A DNA stretch of 64,000 nt from OLB6 sp964620125 (GTDB lineage Bacteria > Bacteroidota > Ignavibacteria > Kapaibacteriales > Kapaibacteriaceae): positions 186,001 to 250,000 of the forward strand of contig CAZUGQ010000001.1 in NCBI GenBank assembly GCA_964620125.1. The letters are read 5' to 3'. The notes under the pieces are model-generated. The model was given only the letters and a program-made list of their open reading frames with translations, did not search any database and had not been told where the DNA came from. This document shows positions 52,027-60,829 of the stretch, in pieces (position 1 is the stretch's first letter; every line of letters starts with the position of its first letter). A program made the translations under genes and the position numbers.

Positions 52027-53499
52027 GTGATCCTACCCACACGCCCACACCAGTGCTTCCGCCTCCTCCTGGTTCTCGCCTTCATGGCCGAGGCACACTC
52101 CATGTGTGCCCAAACGGAAGCAGCCGACTTCTCCCGCATTGGTTTTGCTGGGTTCCTCACAACGACGGCGTCGGACTATCAGTGCGTCGGCATCAACCCT
52201 GCCAACCTCGGGTTCGTACCAAGCGTTGACATCTATCAACTCAGCTCACCGATGGAGTCGGGTGTCCGTCGAATTAAGCGCAACTGGAGCTTCACCCTGC
52301 TCGAGGGAGGTGTTAGTCTCCACAGCGATGCACTCGACAGAGAAGGGTTGATGGATATGATCACACAGACGTCTTCGGGCACATTCACACTGGAAGACAA
52401 AATCCGTGCAGCCACCAACTTTGCCGACAAGGGGGTGCGCTTTTCAGTTGACCTCATGGCAATTGCCGCAAGCTACCAGAGCGATGAATGGGGTGGAATT
52501 GCTGTAACGGTTCGCGAGCGCATGTCTGGCACCTTCCGCTTTAACGAGGAGGCATCCCGACTTGCATTCGAAGGTCGGTACTACGACTACTTCGACAGCG
52601 TGGCCGTGAATTTTCGAGGAGACACCATCGGCTACAGCACCTCACCACGCCCCTTCTCAGAGTTGTTCGATAGCACACGCCTGGCAATGTTGTGGTTTCG
52701 TGAGATTGGTGCATCGTATGGACTACGAATCATTCACCTTAATGACTTCGAAGTATTCGCTGGAGCATCCGTTAAATACTTAATGGGTTACGCGCTCATC
52801 GACGCAAGCGTGGAGAACTCAGAACTCAAGGCCAGGTCTGCCTTAAGCCCCTTTTTTGGAATCTCGTATGGCAAGGCACGAAGCAGCTCGTTCATTCCTG
52901 GCGACGAGTTTCGTCCGATAGCCGATGGATGGAGTATTGATCTAGGCGCCACCGTCCGCTACAAACAGTTTACAATTGGAATCAGTGCGGTAGACCTTGG
53001 CCGGCTCATCTGGGATGGCAATGTGTTCGTTGCGAAGGACACAATACTGAATGGCATGAGTTCAACTGGATTCAACAGCTATAACATTTTCGAGGAAGCA
53101 CCAAAGATCACTGGAGAAGGCAACTACTTCAAGTGGGAAGGGGCTCAGGAAGCCACTAGCAACCTACCTGCACGGATTCGAGCAGGAGCATCCTATCAGC
53201 ACACAACACGGTGGAGATTTGGACTGGATGCAATCTTTCCTTTGAACACGTCCTCGGGGTCGCTCGAGGAGCCAATTGTTAGTGCTGGTGCTGACTGGCG
53301 GCCCACCGTGTGGCTTAAAGTAGGAACAGGCATCGGCGGCGGTGGCAACATGGGCTTGTTCATACCCATAAGCGTATTGTTCTCACCCTTCGGAGGCGTG
53401 TGGGAGTTGGGCGTAGCTTCGCGGGATGTGATCACGTACTTCACAGCCGATCGGCCTGTGTTGTCGGCCGTGATTGGTGTTGCTCGCATTCGATTGTAG
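52027..53499 (+). CDS. DUF5723-family outer-membrane protein
   Basis: 490 residues, GTG start. Signal peptide (FRLLLVLAFMAEAHSMCAQ). The body is beta-rich with repeated aromatic-Gly strands (ASDYQCVGINPANLGF, DIYQLSS, SIDLGATVRYKQFTIGISAVDLG, LGVASRDVITYF), typical of DUF5723/PorV-like barrel proteins. Such proteins appear to be outer-membrane beta-barrels of Bacteroidota and relatives; function unknown. Probably in the same transcript as the Gfo/Idh gene and upstream of the histidine kinase, whose ATG follows four bases after its stop. Confidence 0.75.
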   Translation: MILPTRPHQCFRLLLVLAFMAEAHSMCAQTEAADFSRIGFAGFLTTTASDYQCVGINPANLGFVPSVDIYQLSSPMESGVRRIKRNWSFTLLEGGVSLHSDALDREGLMDMITQTSSGTFTLEDKIRAATNFADKGVRFSVDLMAIAASYQSDEWGGIAVTVRERMSGTFRFNEEASRLAFEGRYYDYFDSVAVNFRGDTIGYSTSPRPFSELFDSTRLAMLWFREIGASYGLRIIHLNDFEVFAGASVKYLMGYALIDASVENSELKARSALSPFFGISYGKARSSSFIPGDEFRPIADGWSIDLGATVRYKQFTIGISAVDLGRLIWDGNVFVAKDTILNGMSSTGFNSYNIFEEAPKITGEGNYFKWEGAQEATSNLPARIRAGASYQHTTRWRFGLDAIFPLNTSSGSLEEPIVSAGADWRPTVWLKVGTGIGGGGNMGLFIPISVLFSPFGGVWELGVASRDVITYFTADRPVLSAVIGVARIRL

Positions 53500-53503
53500 G
53501 TTC

Positions 53504-54754
53504 ATGTCAATTGCCACAACGTCCCAGCTTCGAACTGCATCGCTAATCACCTTGGTGCTTACGGCTTCGGCCGTAATCATTGCTGCGGTTGCCATAGCCG
53601 TAGCACTCCAGGAACTATCGGATGATGCTCGCCTGATCAATATGGCTGGGCGCCAGCGCATGCTTAGCCAGCGCATCACAAAGAATATCCTACTCATTCG
53701 GTTGGACACCAATTCCGTGCAACGGCGGTGGTTGCATCGCAACCTGAGCAATCTTATTGAACAGTGGGAAGGGGCTCAGGAGTACTTGAGTGGTGTGCGT
53801 CCGGCTGCTCGCCGATCTCGCGAGATCACTGAACTTTTCGTAAAGCAACAGGGTTCTCATCAGGAACTTGTTGCTATTGGAATGCAGATTGTTGCCGACA
53901 GCATGATGGCTACACCAGTCACGGCCAACAGACTCAACAGTGTCCTAGCTTCCGAAGCTACCTTTCTGGATCTGCAGGAACGGATCACTGCACGGTTCGA
54001 GATCGAAGCCGCCTCCAAGCTGAAAACCATGGCCAGCATTGCAACAGTGTCTGTTGTTCTCCTACTGATTGTGATTGTTGCAGAATGGCTGTTCATCATT
54101 CGCCCAGCTATCCGTGGAGCCGAAGAAATGCAGCGAAAGCTGATAAGTAGTGTGGTGGACACGGAAGAAAGCGAACGATCCAGAATTGCTGCAGATCTTC
54201 ACGACGGCATCGGTCCCATTCTTGCTGTCATGAAGATGCAGGCAGAGTCCGAAGATATCCCTGCAAATGAACGCCTAGCTGACGTCGTTGGATCGATAGA
54301 CCATGTTGCTGCCGAGATCCGTGCCCTTGCTCATAACCTTGTACCTGCAGCACTCCAAGGTTGTGGTCTGCAGGAAACACTTGAAGGTGAACTATCCGAC
54401 ATACAACGATCCACGGGTGTGGCCATCACATTTACATCGTCCGATATGCACCTTCGTCTGCCAAAGAAAATGGAAATTGCTCTGTATCGAATCACTCAGG
54501 AACTCATTAACAATGCTGTACGCCACGGCAAGGCCACGCAGTTGTCCGTAAGCTTAGCGGCCACTGCCGAGGCGGTACTCTTCAGCGTATCCGACAATGG
54601 CAGGGGCTTTGACGCGGCAACGATCAGCAGAGGGCGCGGACTCTGGAATGTACATTCGCGTGTTAATGCATTCAACGGCAACGTATCCGTAAGCAGTAGT
54701 ACCGGACGTGGAACAACCGTTCACATCACCATTCCGCTACCTTCGACGAGTTAA
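53504..54754 (+). CDS. NarX-like sensor histidine kinase with PilJ-type sensor domain
   Basis: 416 residues from the ATG at 53504. TM1 (ASLITLVLTASAVIIAAVAIAV), a periplasmic helical domain with the PilJ/NarX P-box-like NMAGRQRMLSQRITK, TM2 (ATVSVVLLLIVIVAEWLFII). HisKA_3 dimerisation domain with phospho-acceptor His233 (ADLHDGIGPIL), and an HATPase with N box ELINNAVRHG and G box DNGRGFD. The P-box type suggests anion sensing such as nitrate or nitrite. Partner of the following NarL-type regulator, five bases downstream. Confidence 0.92.
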   Translation: MSIATTSQLRTASLITLVLTASAVIIAAVAIAVALQELSDDARLINMAGRQRMLSQRITKNILLIRLDTNSVQRRWLHRNLSNLIEQWEGAQEYLSGVRPAARRSREITELFVKQQGSHQELVAIGMQIVADSMMATPVTANRLNSVLASEATFLDLQERITARFEIEAASKLKTMASIATVSVVLLLIVIVAEWLFIIRPAIRGAEEMQRKLISSVVDTEESERSRIAADLHDGIGPILAVMKMQAESEDIPANERLADVVGSIDHVAAEIRALAHNLVPAALQGCGLQETLEGELSDIQRSTGVAITFTSSDMHLRLPKKMEIALYRITQELINNAVRHGKATQLSVSLAATAEAVLFSVSDNGRGFDAATISRGRGLWNVHSRVNAFNGNVSVSSSTGRGTTVHITIPLPSTS

Positions 54755-54758
54755 TTCC

Positions 54759-55412
54759 ATGGCTACGCCAACAAACAAGCTTCGCCTTCTTCTTGCCGAC
54801 GATCACACGCTGTTTCTTGACGGCATGCGTGGTTTGCTAGAACGCGAATCGTGGCTCACACTCGTTGGCACGGCATCAACCGGCGAGGAAGTGTTACGGA
54901 AACTGCACTCCCACTACGTTGATGTGTTGTTGCTGGACCTGCACATGCCAGGTATCGGTGGTATTGAAACGGCCGCAATTGTTGCCGATAGGTATCCGGA
55001 CGTTCGGATCATTATCATCAGCATGCACAGTGAGCGAACATTTATCGAACGCATGTTCAGGGTTGGCGTAGCTGGTTATCTGCTCAAGAACACATCGCGT
55101 GATGAACTACTCACCGCGATACGGGCAGTTCGTGATGGCCGACGATACTTTGCCCATGACGTCACTGCCGCTGTTCTTGGAGAAGCACTTGGAGCCGCAC
55201 CAGCACAACTCGGGCCCGATGCCCTCACCAAGAGAGAAGTGGAGGTTCTGCAGCATATAGCTCGCGGCCTCACGAACAAAGACATTGCTACCTACCTCCA
55301 CCTTTCCGTGCAAACAGTTCATACGCACCGAAAGAACATCATGCAGAAACTGCAGGTGAACAATTCCGCTGCACTGGTGAGATATGCAATGTCAAACGGG
55401 CTGATAGACTAA
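54759..55412 (+). CDS. NarL/LuxR-type response regulator
   Basis: 217 residues. Receiver domain with phosphorylated Asp60 (VLLLDLHMPG), acidic pair in LLADDHTLFLDG, conserved Lys in YLLKNTSRDEL, then a linker and a LuxR helix-turn-helix (LTKREVEVLQHIARGLTNKDIATYLHLSVQTVHTHRKNIMQKL, segments LTKREVEVL and VQTVHTHRKNIM). Activated by the adjacent kinase. Its position upstream of the ammonium/glutamine genes suggests, but does not prove, that it regulates them. Confidence 0.94.
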   Translation: MATPTNKLRLLLADDHTLFLDGMRGLLERESWLTLVGTASTGEEVLRKLHSHYVDVLLLDLHMPGIGGIETAAIVADRYPDVRIIIISMHSERTFIERMFRVGVAGYLLKNTSRDELLTAIRAVRDGRRYFAHDVTAAVLGEALGAAPAQLGPDALTKREVEVLQHIARGLTNKDIATYLHLSVQTVHTHRKNIMQKLQVNNSAALVRYAMSNGLID

Positions 55413-55447
55413 GCCAGCAATAAAGCTGAGTTATCGCATTATTACGC

Positions 55448-55465
55448 CTACCACCTTAATGGTAG
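55448..55465. promoter_or_regulatory. Inverted repeat upstream of glnN
   Basis: CTACCA-CCTTAA-TGGTAG, 6-bp arms, in the 160-bp region between the response regulator and glnN. Either the end of the regulator transcript or an operator for glnN. The rest of the gap holds an AGGGGGCT octamer (55518-55525) but no recognised gene. Confidence 0.4.
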
Positions 55466-55572
55466 CAAAATCACGCGTTTTCGGCATGAACACAGAATAC
55501 CACATACGGGTCTGGTAAGGGGGCTCTGTATTCGGACATTTTCGCGGCCCAAATACCACATCAGAGGTCCAC

Positions 55573-57777
55573 ATGTCCGACATCCGCTACGAAGCACTAC
55601 GCTCCGTTTCAGCAAAACCTGTTCACCGCACTGGGAACGGTAACGGTAACGCCAACAAAAAGCTGTCTACCATCTTCGGTGAGCGAACCTTCACCTTGCA
55701 AACCATGAAGGAATATCTCACCGAAGCAACCTATTCGCGCATGGCCGACGCCATTCAACGCAATGCCCGCGTGGATTTGGAAACAGCAGAAAACGTGGCC
55801 AAGGGTCTGAAGAAGTGGGCAATGGATCTGGGAGCAACACACTACACACACTGGTTCATGCCCCTCACTGGTGCTACTGCCGAAAAGCATGATTCCTTCT
55901 TCAAGCCATCGCTCGACGTAACGGTGCAGGGCATGGAAAGCCTGAGTGCAGCAGAACTCGTGCAGCGGGAGCCAGACGCATCGAGCTTCCCCCATGGTGG
56001 ACTGCGGAGTACGGCAGCTGCACGTGGCTATACCATCTGGGATCCTTCGTCGACGGCATTCGTGCGTGAACTGGGCGACACGCGCGTGTTGTACATCCCA
56101 TCCGTGTACATCTCCTACACCGGTGAGTCTCTTGACTTTAAAACACCGCTACTCAAGAGTGCCGAAGCTCTCAACAAAGCTGCTACAGAGGTATGTCATT
56201 ACTTCGATCCAACAGTCAACAACGTGATTACCACCTTGGGCTGGGAACAGGAATACTTTCTTGTTGACCGTGACCTGTACTATGCTCGACCCGACCTGAT
56301 CATCACCGGGCGTGCATTGTTTGGCGGGAAGCCAGCTCGCAACCAACAGCTTGAAGACCACTACTTTGCTGCGATACCGGAACGTGTACAGGCCTTCATG
56401 GCCGAGTTCGAACGCGAGTGCCTTCGCCATGGCATTCCAGTGCTCACGCGGCACAACGAAGTAGCACCAGGGCAGTACGAGTGTGCGCCAATGTTCGAGG
56501 AGCTTAACCAGGCAAACGACCATAACCTGCTGTGCATGGACATCATGGATAAGGTGGCCGAGCAGCACGGGCTAAAGGTGCTCTTCCACGAGAAGCCGTT
56601 TGCAGGCGTTAACGGCAGCGGCAAGCACAACAACTGGTCTATGGCAACGGATCGTGGTCGGAACCTTCTATCACCAGGCGAAAATCCCGGAACGAACCTG
56701 CAGTTCCTCACCTTCTTCATCAGCACCATCGCAGCCGTGCACAAGCATGCTGCGCTGCTTCGCTCTGGCGTTGCAACGCTTGGCAATGAGCACCGCTTGG
56801 GAGCAAACGAAGCACCACCAGCCATCATCAGCGTGTTTACGGGCTCGCAGATGGAAGAAGTGCTGAACAACTTCCTGAATGTTGGACTGGCACCTTCGAG
56901 CAATCTGGGCAAGGATGTCATTGATCTTGGCATCCCCAAGATTCCGGAGGCCGTGAAGGACAACACGGACCGCAACCGCACCTCGCCATTCCCATTCACG
57001 GGAAACAAGTTCGAGTATCGCGCCGTTGGCTCCAGCATGAACAACGCCCAAGCACTGATCATGTTGAATGCAATGGTTGCCGACCAGCTTGCATCGCTCA
57101 AGCAACGTGTTGATGCCCGGTTAGTCAGTGGCGCTTCCGTTCAAGAGGCACTGGTTGCCGAACTGCAACAGGATCTGCGTTCGTGCAGCAGCATCATCTT
57201 CAATGGGGATGGTTATTCGGACGAGTGGAAGGCAGAAGCACATCGCCGTGGATTGCCGAATACAACCTCCACTCCTGAAGCTTTGAAGGCGATGGTGACT
57301 GCAGAATCACTGGACCTGTTCGATCGCCTTGGCATCATGAATCACAACGAAGTTCACGCTCGCTACCATGTTGCCCTGGAGCAGTACATCAAGAAGTTGG
57401 AGATTGAAGTGCTCGTGTGCGAAGAAATGGTTCATACACATGTTCTCCCCGCTGCCTTCGACTATATGAGCAAGCTGAGTGCCAACTACGAAGGGTTGAA
57501 GTCAATGGGTCTGGATCGCGCCATGGACCGGGTTCGCGAAGAAACAGAACGTGTGGTGGAAATTGTGGACCGTTTGCGTGAACATGTGGGCCTCATGATG
57601 AGCGAACATTCCGATGCCATGGCTCATGCCGAACCCGAGACCACTGCCGAGCACCTTTCATCGCGAGTGAAGCCCTTTCTCGAACTCATTCGTGAAGATG
57701 CTGATGCACTGGAAAAACTGGTTGATGATAACCTGTGGAAGCTGCCCAAGTTCCGTGAACTTCTCTTCGTACGCTAA
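55573..57777 (+). CDS. glnN: Glutamine synthetase type III
   Basis: 734 residues, the size of GSIII (GlnN) enzymes of Bacteroidota and cyanobacteria, longer than GSI and GSII. ATP-dependent ligation of ammonia to glutamate. Seen: GSIII-specific N-terminal part, the glycine/Asn loop NGSGKHNNWS in the active-site region near residue 346, PGENPGTNLQFLTFF, and NEHRLGANEAPPAI with metal and glutamate ligands. Hexamer stacks expected. It lies directly upstream of a glutaminase and an ammonium transporter, so ammonia uptake, assimilation and release sit together. Confidence 0.96.
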   Translation: MSDIRYEALRSVSAKPVHRTGNGNGNANKKLSTIFGERTFTLQTMKEYLTEATYSRMADAIQRNARVDLETAENVAKGLKKWAMDLGATHYTHWFMPLTGATAEKHDSFFKPSLDVTVQGMESLSAAELVQREPDASSFPHGGLRSTAAARGYTIWDPSSTAFVRELGDTRVLYIPSVYISYTGESLDFKTPLLKSAEALNKAATEVCHYFDPTVNNVITTLGWEQEYFLVDRDLYYARPDLIITGRALFGGKPARNQQLEDHYFAAIPERVQAFMAEFERECLRHGIPVLTRHNEVAPGQYECAPMFEELNQANDHNLLCMDIMDKVAEQHGLKVLFHEKPFAGVNGSGKHNNWSMATDRGRNLLSPGENPGTNLQFLTFFISTIAAVHKHAALLRSGVATLGNEHRLGANEAPPAIISVFTGSQMEEVLNNFLNVGLAPSSNLGKDVIDLGIPKIPEAVKDNTDRNRTSPFPFTGNKFEYRAVGSSMNNAQALIMLNAMVADQLASLKQRVDARLVSGASVQEALVAELQQDLRSCSSIIFNGDGYSDEWKAEAHRRGLPNTTSTPEALKAMVTAESLDLFDRLGIMNHNEVHARYHVALEQYIKKLEIEVLVCEEMVHTHVLPAAFDYMSKLSANYEGLKSMGLDRAMDRVREETERVVEIVDRLREHVGLMMSEHSDAMAHAEPETTAEHLSSRVKPFLELIREDADALEKLVDDNLWKLPKFRELLFVR

Positions 57778-57815
57778 CGGATCCCTTCTCCGCTTCACCA
57801 CCCAGGCCAAACACC

Positions 57816-59384
57816 ATGCAGCCTCTCGACACTAACGGATCACTTACCGACCATGCTGAAGAGTCTGTTCTATTTGCCAGCCTGGATATTGACAACAGAG
57901 GCGAACTCAAGGCTTCCGTACTCTTCGACGCGTTGCAGACGATGGGGATCGCTTACAACGATCCCCGTCTGAACCTGCGCGCCCTGGGTATCACCGACAC
58001 GCGCGACATACCCGTTACCACCATTGACGCATCCGCCTTTCGTCTGTTCGTTCATACCAGCAAGGGCACGTTGGTACGTGATGCACTGCAGGGTCAGCTT
58101 ATCATCCCACAGTTCTCAGAGTTCACCAGTAGCATTCGCGAGCTCTATCATGCCACGAAAGCAAACACAGGCGGCACTGTAGCAACATACATCCCACAAC
58201 TTGGTCGGGTGTCGCCAGAGCACTTTGCCGTGAGTGTGTGTACCATTGACGGACAGCGATATGCATTGGGTGATGCCGAAACAAACTTCTGTCTGCAAAG
58301 TGTGTGCAAGCCCATCAACTATTGTATCGGCCTGGAAGAACATGGAGCCGAGGTTGTACACCGCCACGTTGGTCGTGAGCCGAGCGGTATCGGATTCAAC
58401 AGCTTAAGTCTGAATGCCAAGGGGCTTCCACACAACCCGATGATCAATGCCGGTGCCATCATGATGTGTTCACTCATCAGACCCAAACAGGCCATGGCCG
58501 ACCGGTTTGATGCCGTTATGGATACATGGTCGCGTATGGGAGGGGGGGGGACGATCGGCTTTAACAATGCTGTGTACCTGAGCGAGAGGCAAACAGCCGA
58601 CCGCAACTTCGCCCTCGGCTACTTCATGCGCGAAAACGGCGCCTTCCCAGAGAATACTAACCTGATAGACACACTGGAATTCTACTTCCAATGCTGCTCG
58701 ATGGAAACAACCACCAATACACTGTCGGTGGTGGCAGCTACCCTGGCCAACGGCGGCATCTGTCCAATTACTGGCGACAGAGTCCTGCACAACGACACCG
58801 TGAAGAACTGCCTGTCGCTCATGTCCAGTTGCGGTATGTATGACTTCAGTGGCGAGTTTGCCTTCACCGTTGGCTTACCGGCAAAGAGCGGTGTTGGAGG
58901 AGGCCTGATGGTTGTTGTTCCCAACTTGCTAGGCCTTGCCGTTTGGTCTCCAGCCCTCGACGAACTCGGCAACTCTGTTCGTGGCGTGGAATTCTGTAGT
59001 CGCCTGGTTGACGAATTCAACTTCCATGTGTACGACTCTCTTGCATCGGGTGATATCGAGAAGAAGGATCCCCGACTGAATCGTGTGGACACTCTGCTCA
59101 ACAGTGTGATCGCGCTTTGTTACGCCGCATCAGAAGGTGACTTAAAAGAACTGCAGCACCTGCTAGCAAGAGGAGTCGACGTAAATAGTGCCGACTACGA
59201 CGGCCGAACAGCCATCCATCTGGCCGCCAGCGAAGGTCACGCCGCACTGGTCGAAGTCCTGATTCGCAAGGGAGCCAACCTGAATGTTCGCGACCGCTGG
59301 GGCAACACGCCACTGGCCGATGCACGTCGAGGTGAACATTTCGAGGTGATCGAAGTTCTGGAACGTTTCAACGCACAGGTGTAA
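57816..59384 (+). CDS. glsA: Glutaminase with N-terminal helical region and C-terminal ankyrin repeats
   Basis: 522 residues. Hydrolyses glutamine to glutamate and ammonia. The core is the beta-lactamase-like glutaminase fold with the catalytic dyad Ser162-x-x-Lys165 (LQSVCKPINY), AGAIMMCSLI and GGICPITGDRV. Before it is a helical EF-hand-like segment (AEESVLFASLDIDNRGELKASVLFDAL, segment LDIDNRGELKASVLFDAL); after it two ankyrin repeats (about 430-520, DGRTAIHLAASEGHAALVEVLIRKGANLN and DRWGNTPLADARRGEHFEVIEVL). The plan equals animal kidney-type glutaminase. A G9 run at 58542-58550 encodes Gly-Gly-Gly-Gly inside the core. Opposes the action of the upstream glutamine synthetase. Confidence 0.93.
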   Translation: MQPLDTNGSLTDHAEESVLFASLDIDNRGELKASVLFDALQTMGIAYNDPRLNLRALGITDTRDIPVTTIDASAFRLFVHTSKGTLVRDALQGQLIIPQFSEFTSSIRELYHATKANTGGTVATYIPQLGRVSPEHFAVSVCTIDGQRYALGDAETNFCLQSVCKPINYCIGLEEHGAEVVHRHVGREPSGIGFNSLSLNAKGLPHNPMINAGAIMMCSLIRPKQAMADRFDAVMDTWSRMGGGGTIGFNNAVYLSERQTADRNFALGYFMRENGAFPENTNLIDTLEFYFQCCSMETTTNTLSVVAATLANGGICPITGDRVLHNDTVKNCLSLMSSCGMYDFSGEFAFTVGLPAKSGVGGGLMVVVPNLLGLAVWSPALDELGNSVRGVEFCSRLVDEFNFHVYDSLASGDIEKKDPRLNRVDTLLNSVIALCYAASEGDLKELQHLLARGVDVNSADYDGRTAIHLAASEGHAALVEVLIRKGANLNVRDRWGNTPLADARRGEHFEVIEVLERFNAQV

Positions 59385-59389
59385 CTATC

Positions 59390-60760
59390 GTGCCTGCCTC
59401 GTGGAAACAGTTGGTGCCACATGCAGCACTAGCCATTGTGGTTGGTGTTGCCCTAGCTGCAGCCTTCATTCCTACCACGCACCCCGCGGGATCGGAGCCC
59501 CCTAACGCAGCCACCATAGCATGGATGCTAAGTGCGTCTGGCCTGGTTCTGTTGATGACGCCCGGCTTGTCCTTCTTCTACGGCGGACTTGTTGGAGTGC
59601 GGTCCGTAATCTCTACCATGGTACAGAGTTTCATCGCCCTAGGAGTGGTGAGCATCGTATGGTACACGGTTGGGTTTTCTCTTGCATTTGGCAACTCAGT
59701 TGCCGGTTTGTTTGGTGACCCCCGCACGTTTCTATTCTTCAACAACGTTGGCATGGCACCTCACGACCGACTAGGGGGGGGATTGCCACTCATTCTCTTT
59801 GCAACCTTTCAACTCAAGTTTGCCATCATCACCCCTGCTCTCATCACAGGGTCCTTTGCCGAACGTGTTCGTTTTGGTTCGTATCTGCTGTTCCTTGTGT
59901 TCTTTACGCTGTTTGTGTACTGTCCACTTGCCCATGCTACCTGGCATCCCGACGGACTACTGGCCTCGGCCGGAGTACTTGACTTTGCCGGTGGAACGGT
60001 GGTACACATCTCTGCCGGAGTGGCGGCACTTGCGGGAGCATTGTACCTTGGAAAACGAACAAGCCATCACCGCGGTCAGCAGCACCCCGTTCCCAACGTT
60101 CCGTATGTGATTCTGGGAACAGGGTTATTGTGGTTCGGTTGGTTTGGCTTTAACGCCGGTTCGGCCCTGGCTCCCACCGAGGCAGCTGTGCGCGCGTTTG
60201 TGACCACGAACATGGCATCGGCTTCGGCCATGCTTACGTGGTTGCTGGTCGACGTGCTGCGCGGGCGTAAACCTTCTGCCACAGGTGCATGCATCGGAGC
60301 GGTGGTGGGCCTGGTTGCCATTACTCCGGCCGCCGGACTTGTGAGCTATGGGTCAAGCCTACTGTTCGGTGTTCTTGCTGCCATCATCAGCAACACGGCC
60401 GTACATCTCAAGACGCAAACGGATATCGACGACACTCTGGATGTGTTTCCATGCCACGGAGTTGGCGGTATGGTTGGCATGATCCTCACTGCAGTCTTTG
60501 CGTCCAACCTTGCCTCTGTAAGCCTTTTGGCAATCCACCTAGTGGCATTGGTGGTTGTTACCGTGTCGGTGTTTGCTCTATCCCTTGCATTGTACTGGCT
60601 CACCGATCGTGTGATCAAGCTCCGTGTTGCGCCTGAAGCAGAAGCCGAAGGACTAGACATCACGCAGCACGGAGAAAGCATCATTGTCAAGGGCTCTGCA
60701 TCCACGTCTAAGACCTACACCTCGCAGGCAATGGCAAGTAAGCAGCAGGTAACTGCCTAG
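59390..60760 (+). CDS. amt: Ammonium transporter, Amt/Rh family
   Basis: 456 residues, GTG start five bases after the glutaminase stop. About eleven TM helices. Amt signatures: DFAGGTVVHISAGVAALAGALYLG (segment DFAGGTVVHISAG, containing the first pore His), GLLWFGWFGFNAGSALAPTE and CHGVGGMVGMILTAVFA with the second His. Imports NH4+. A C-terminal tail of about 45 residues (EGLDITQHGESIIVKG...) follows the last helix. No glnK-type PII gene is adjacent. A G8 run at 59774-59781 encodes Leu-Gly-Gly-Gly. Confidence 0.95.
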   Translation: MPASWKQLVPHAALAIVVGVALAAAFIPTTHPAGSEPPNAATIAWMLSASGLVLLMTPGLSFFYGGLVGVRSVISTMVQSFIALGVVSIVWYTVGFSLAFGNSVAGLFGDPRTFLFFNNVGMAPHDRLGGGLPLILFATFQLKFAIITPALITGSFAERVRFGSYLLFLVFFTLFVYCPLAHATWHPDGLLASAGVLDFAGGTVVHISAGVAALAGALYLGKRTSHHRGQQHPVPNVPYVILGTGLLWFGWFGFNAGSALAPTEAAVRAFVTTNMASASAMLTWLLVDVLRGRKPSATGACIGAVVGLVAITPAAGLVSYGSSLLFGVLAAIISNTAVHLKTQTDIDDTLDVFPCHGVGGMVGMILTAVFASNLASVSLLAIHLVALVVVTVSVFALSLALYWLTDRVIKLRVAPEAEAEGLDITQHGESIIVKGSASTSKTYTSQAMASKQQVTA

Positions 60761-60829
60761 CCAAACCTGGAGTGTTTGAGGGCGTTCACACTGGGGACGG
60801 GTGACCTACAACGCGCCGTAAATTCCGTG

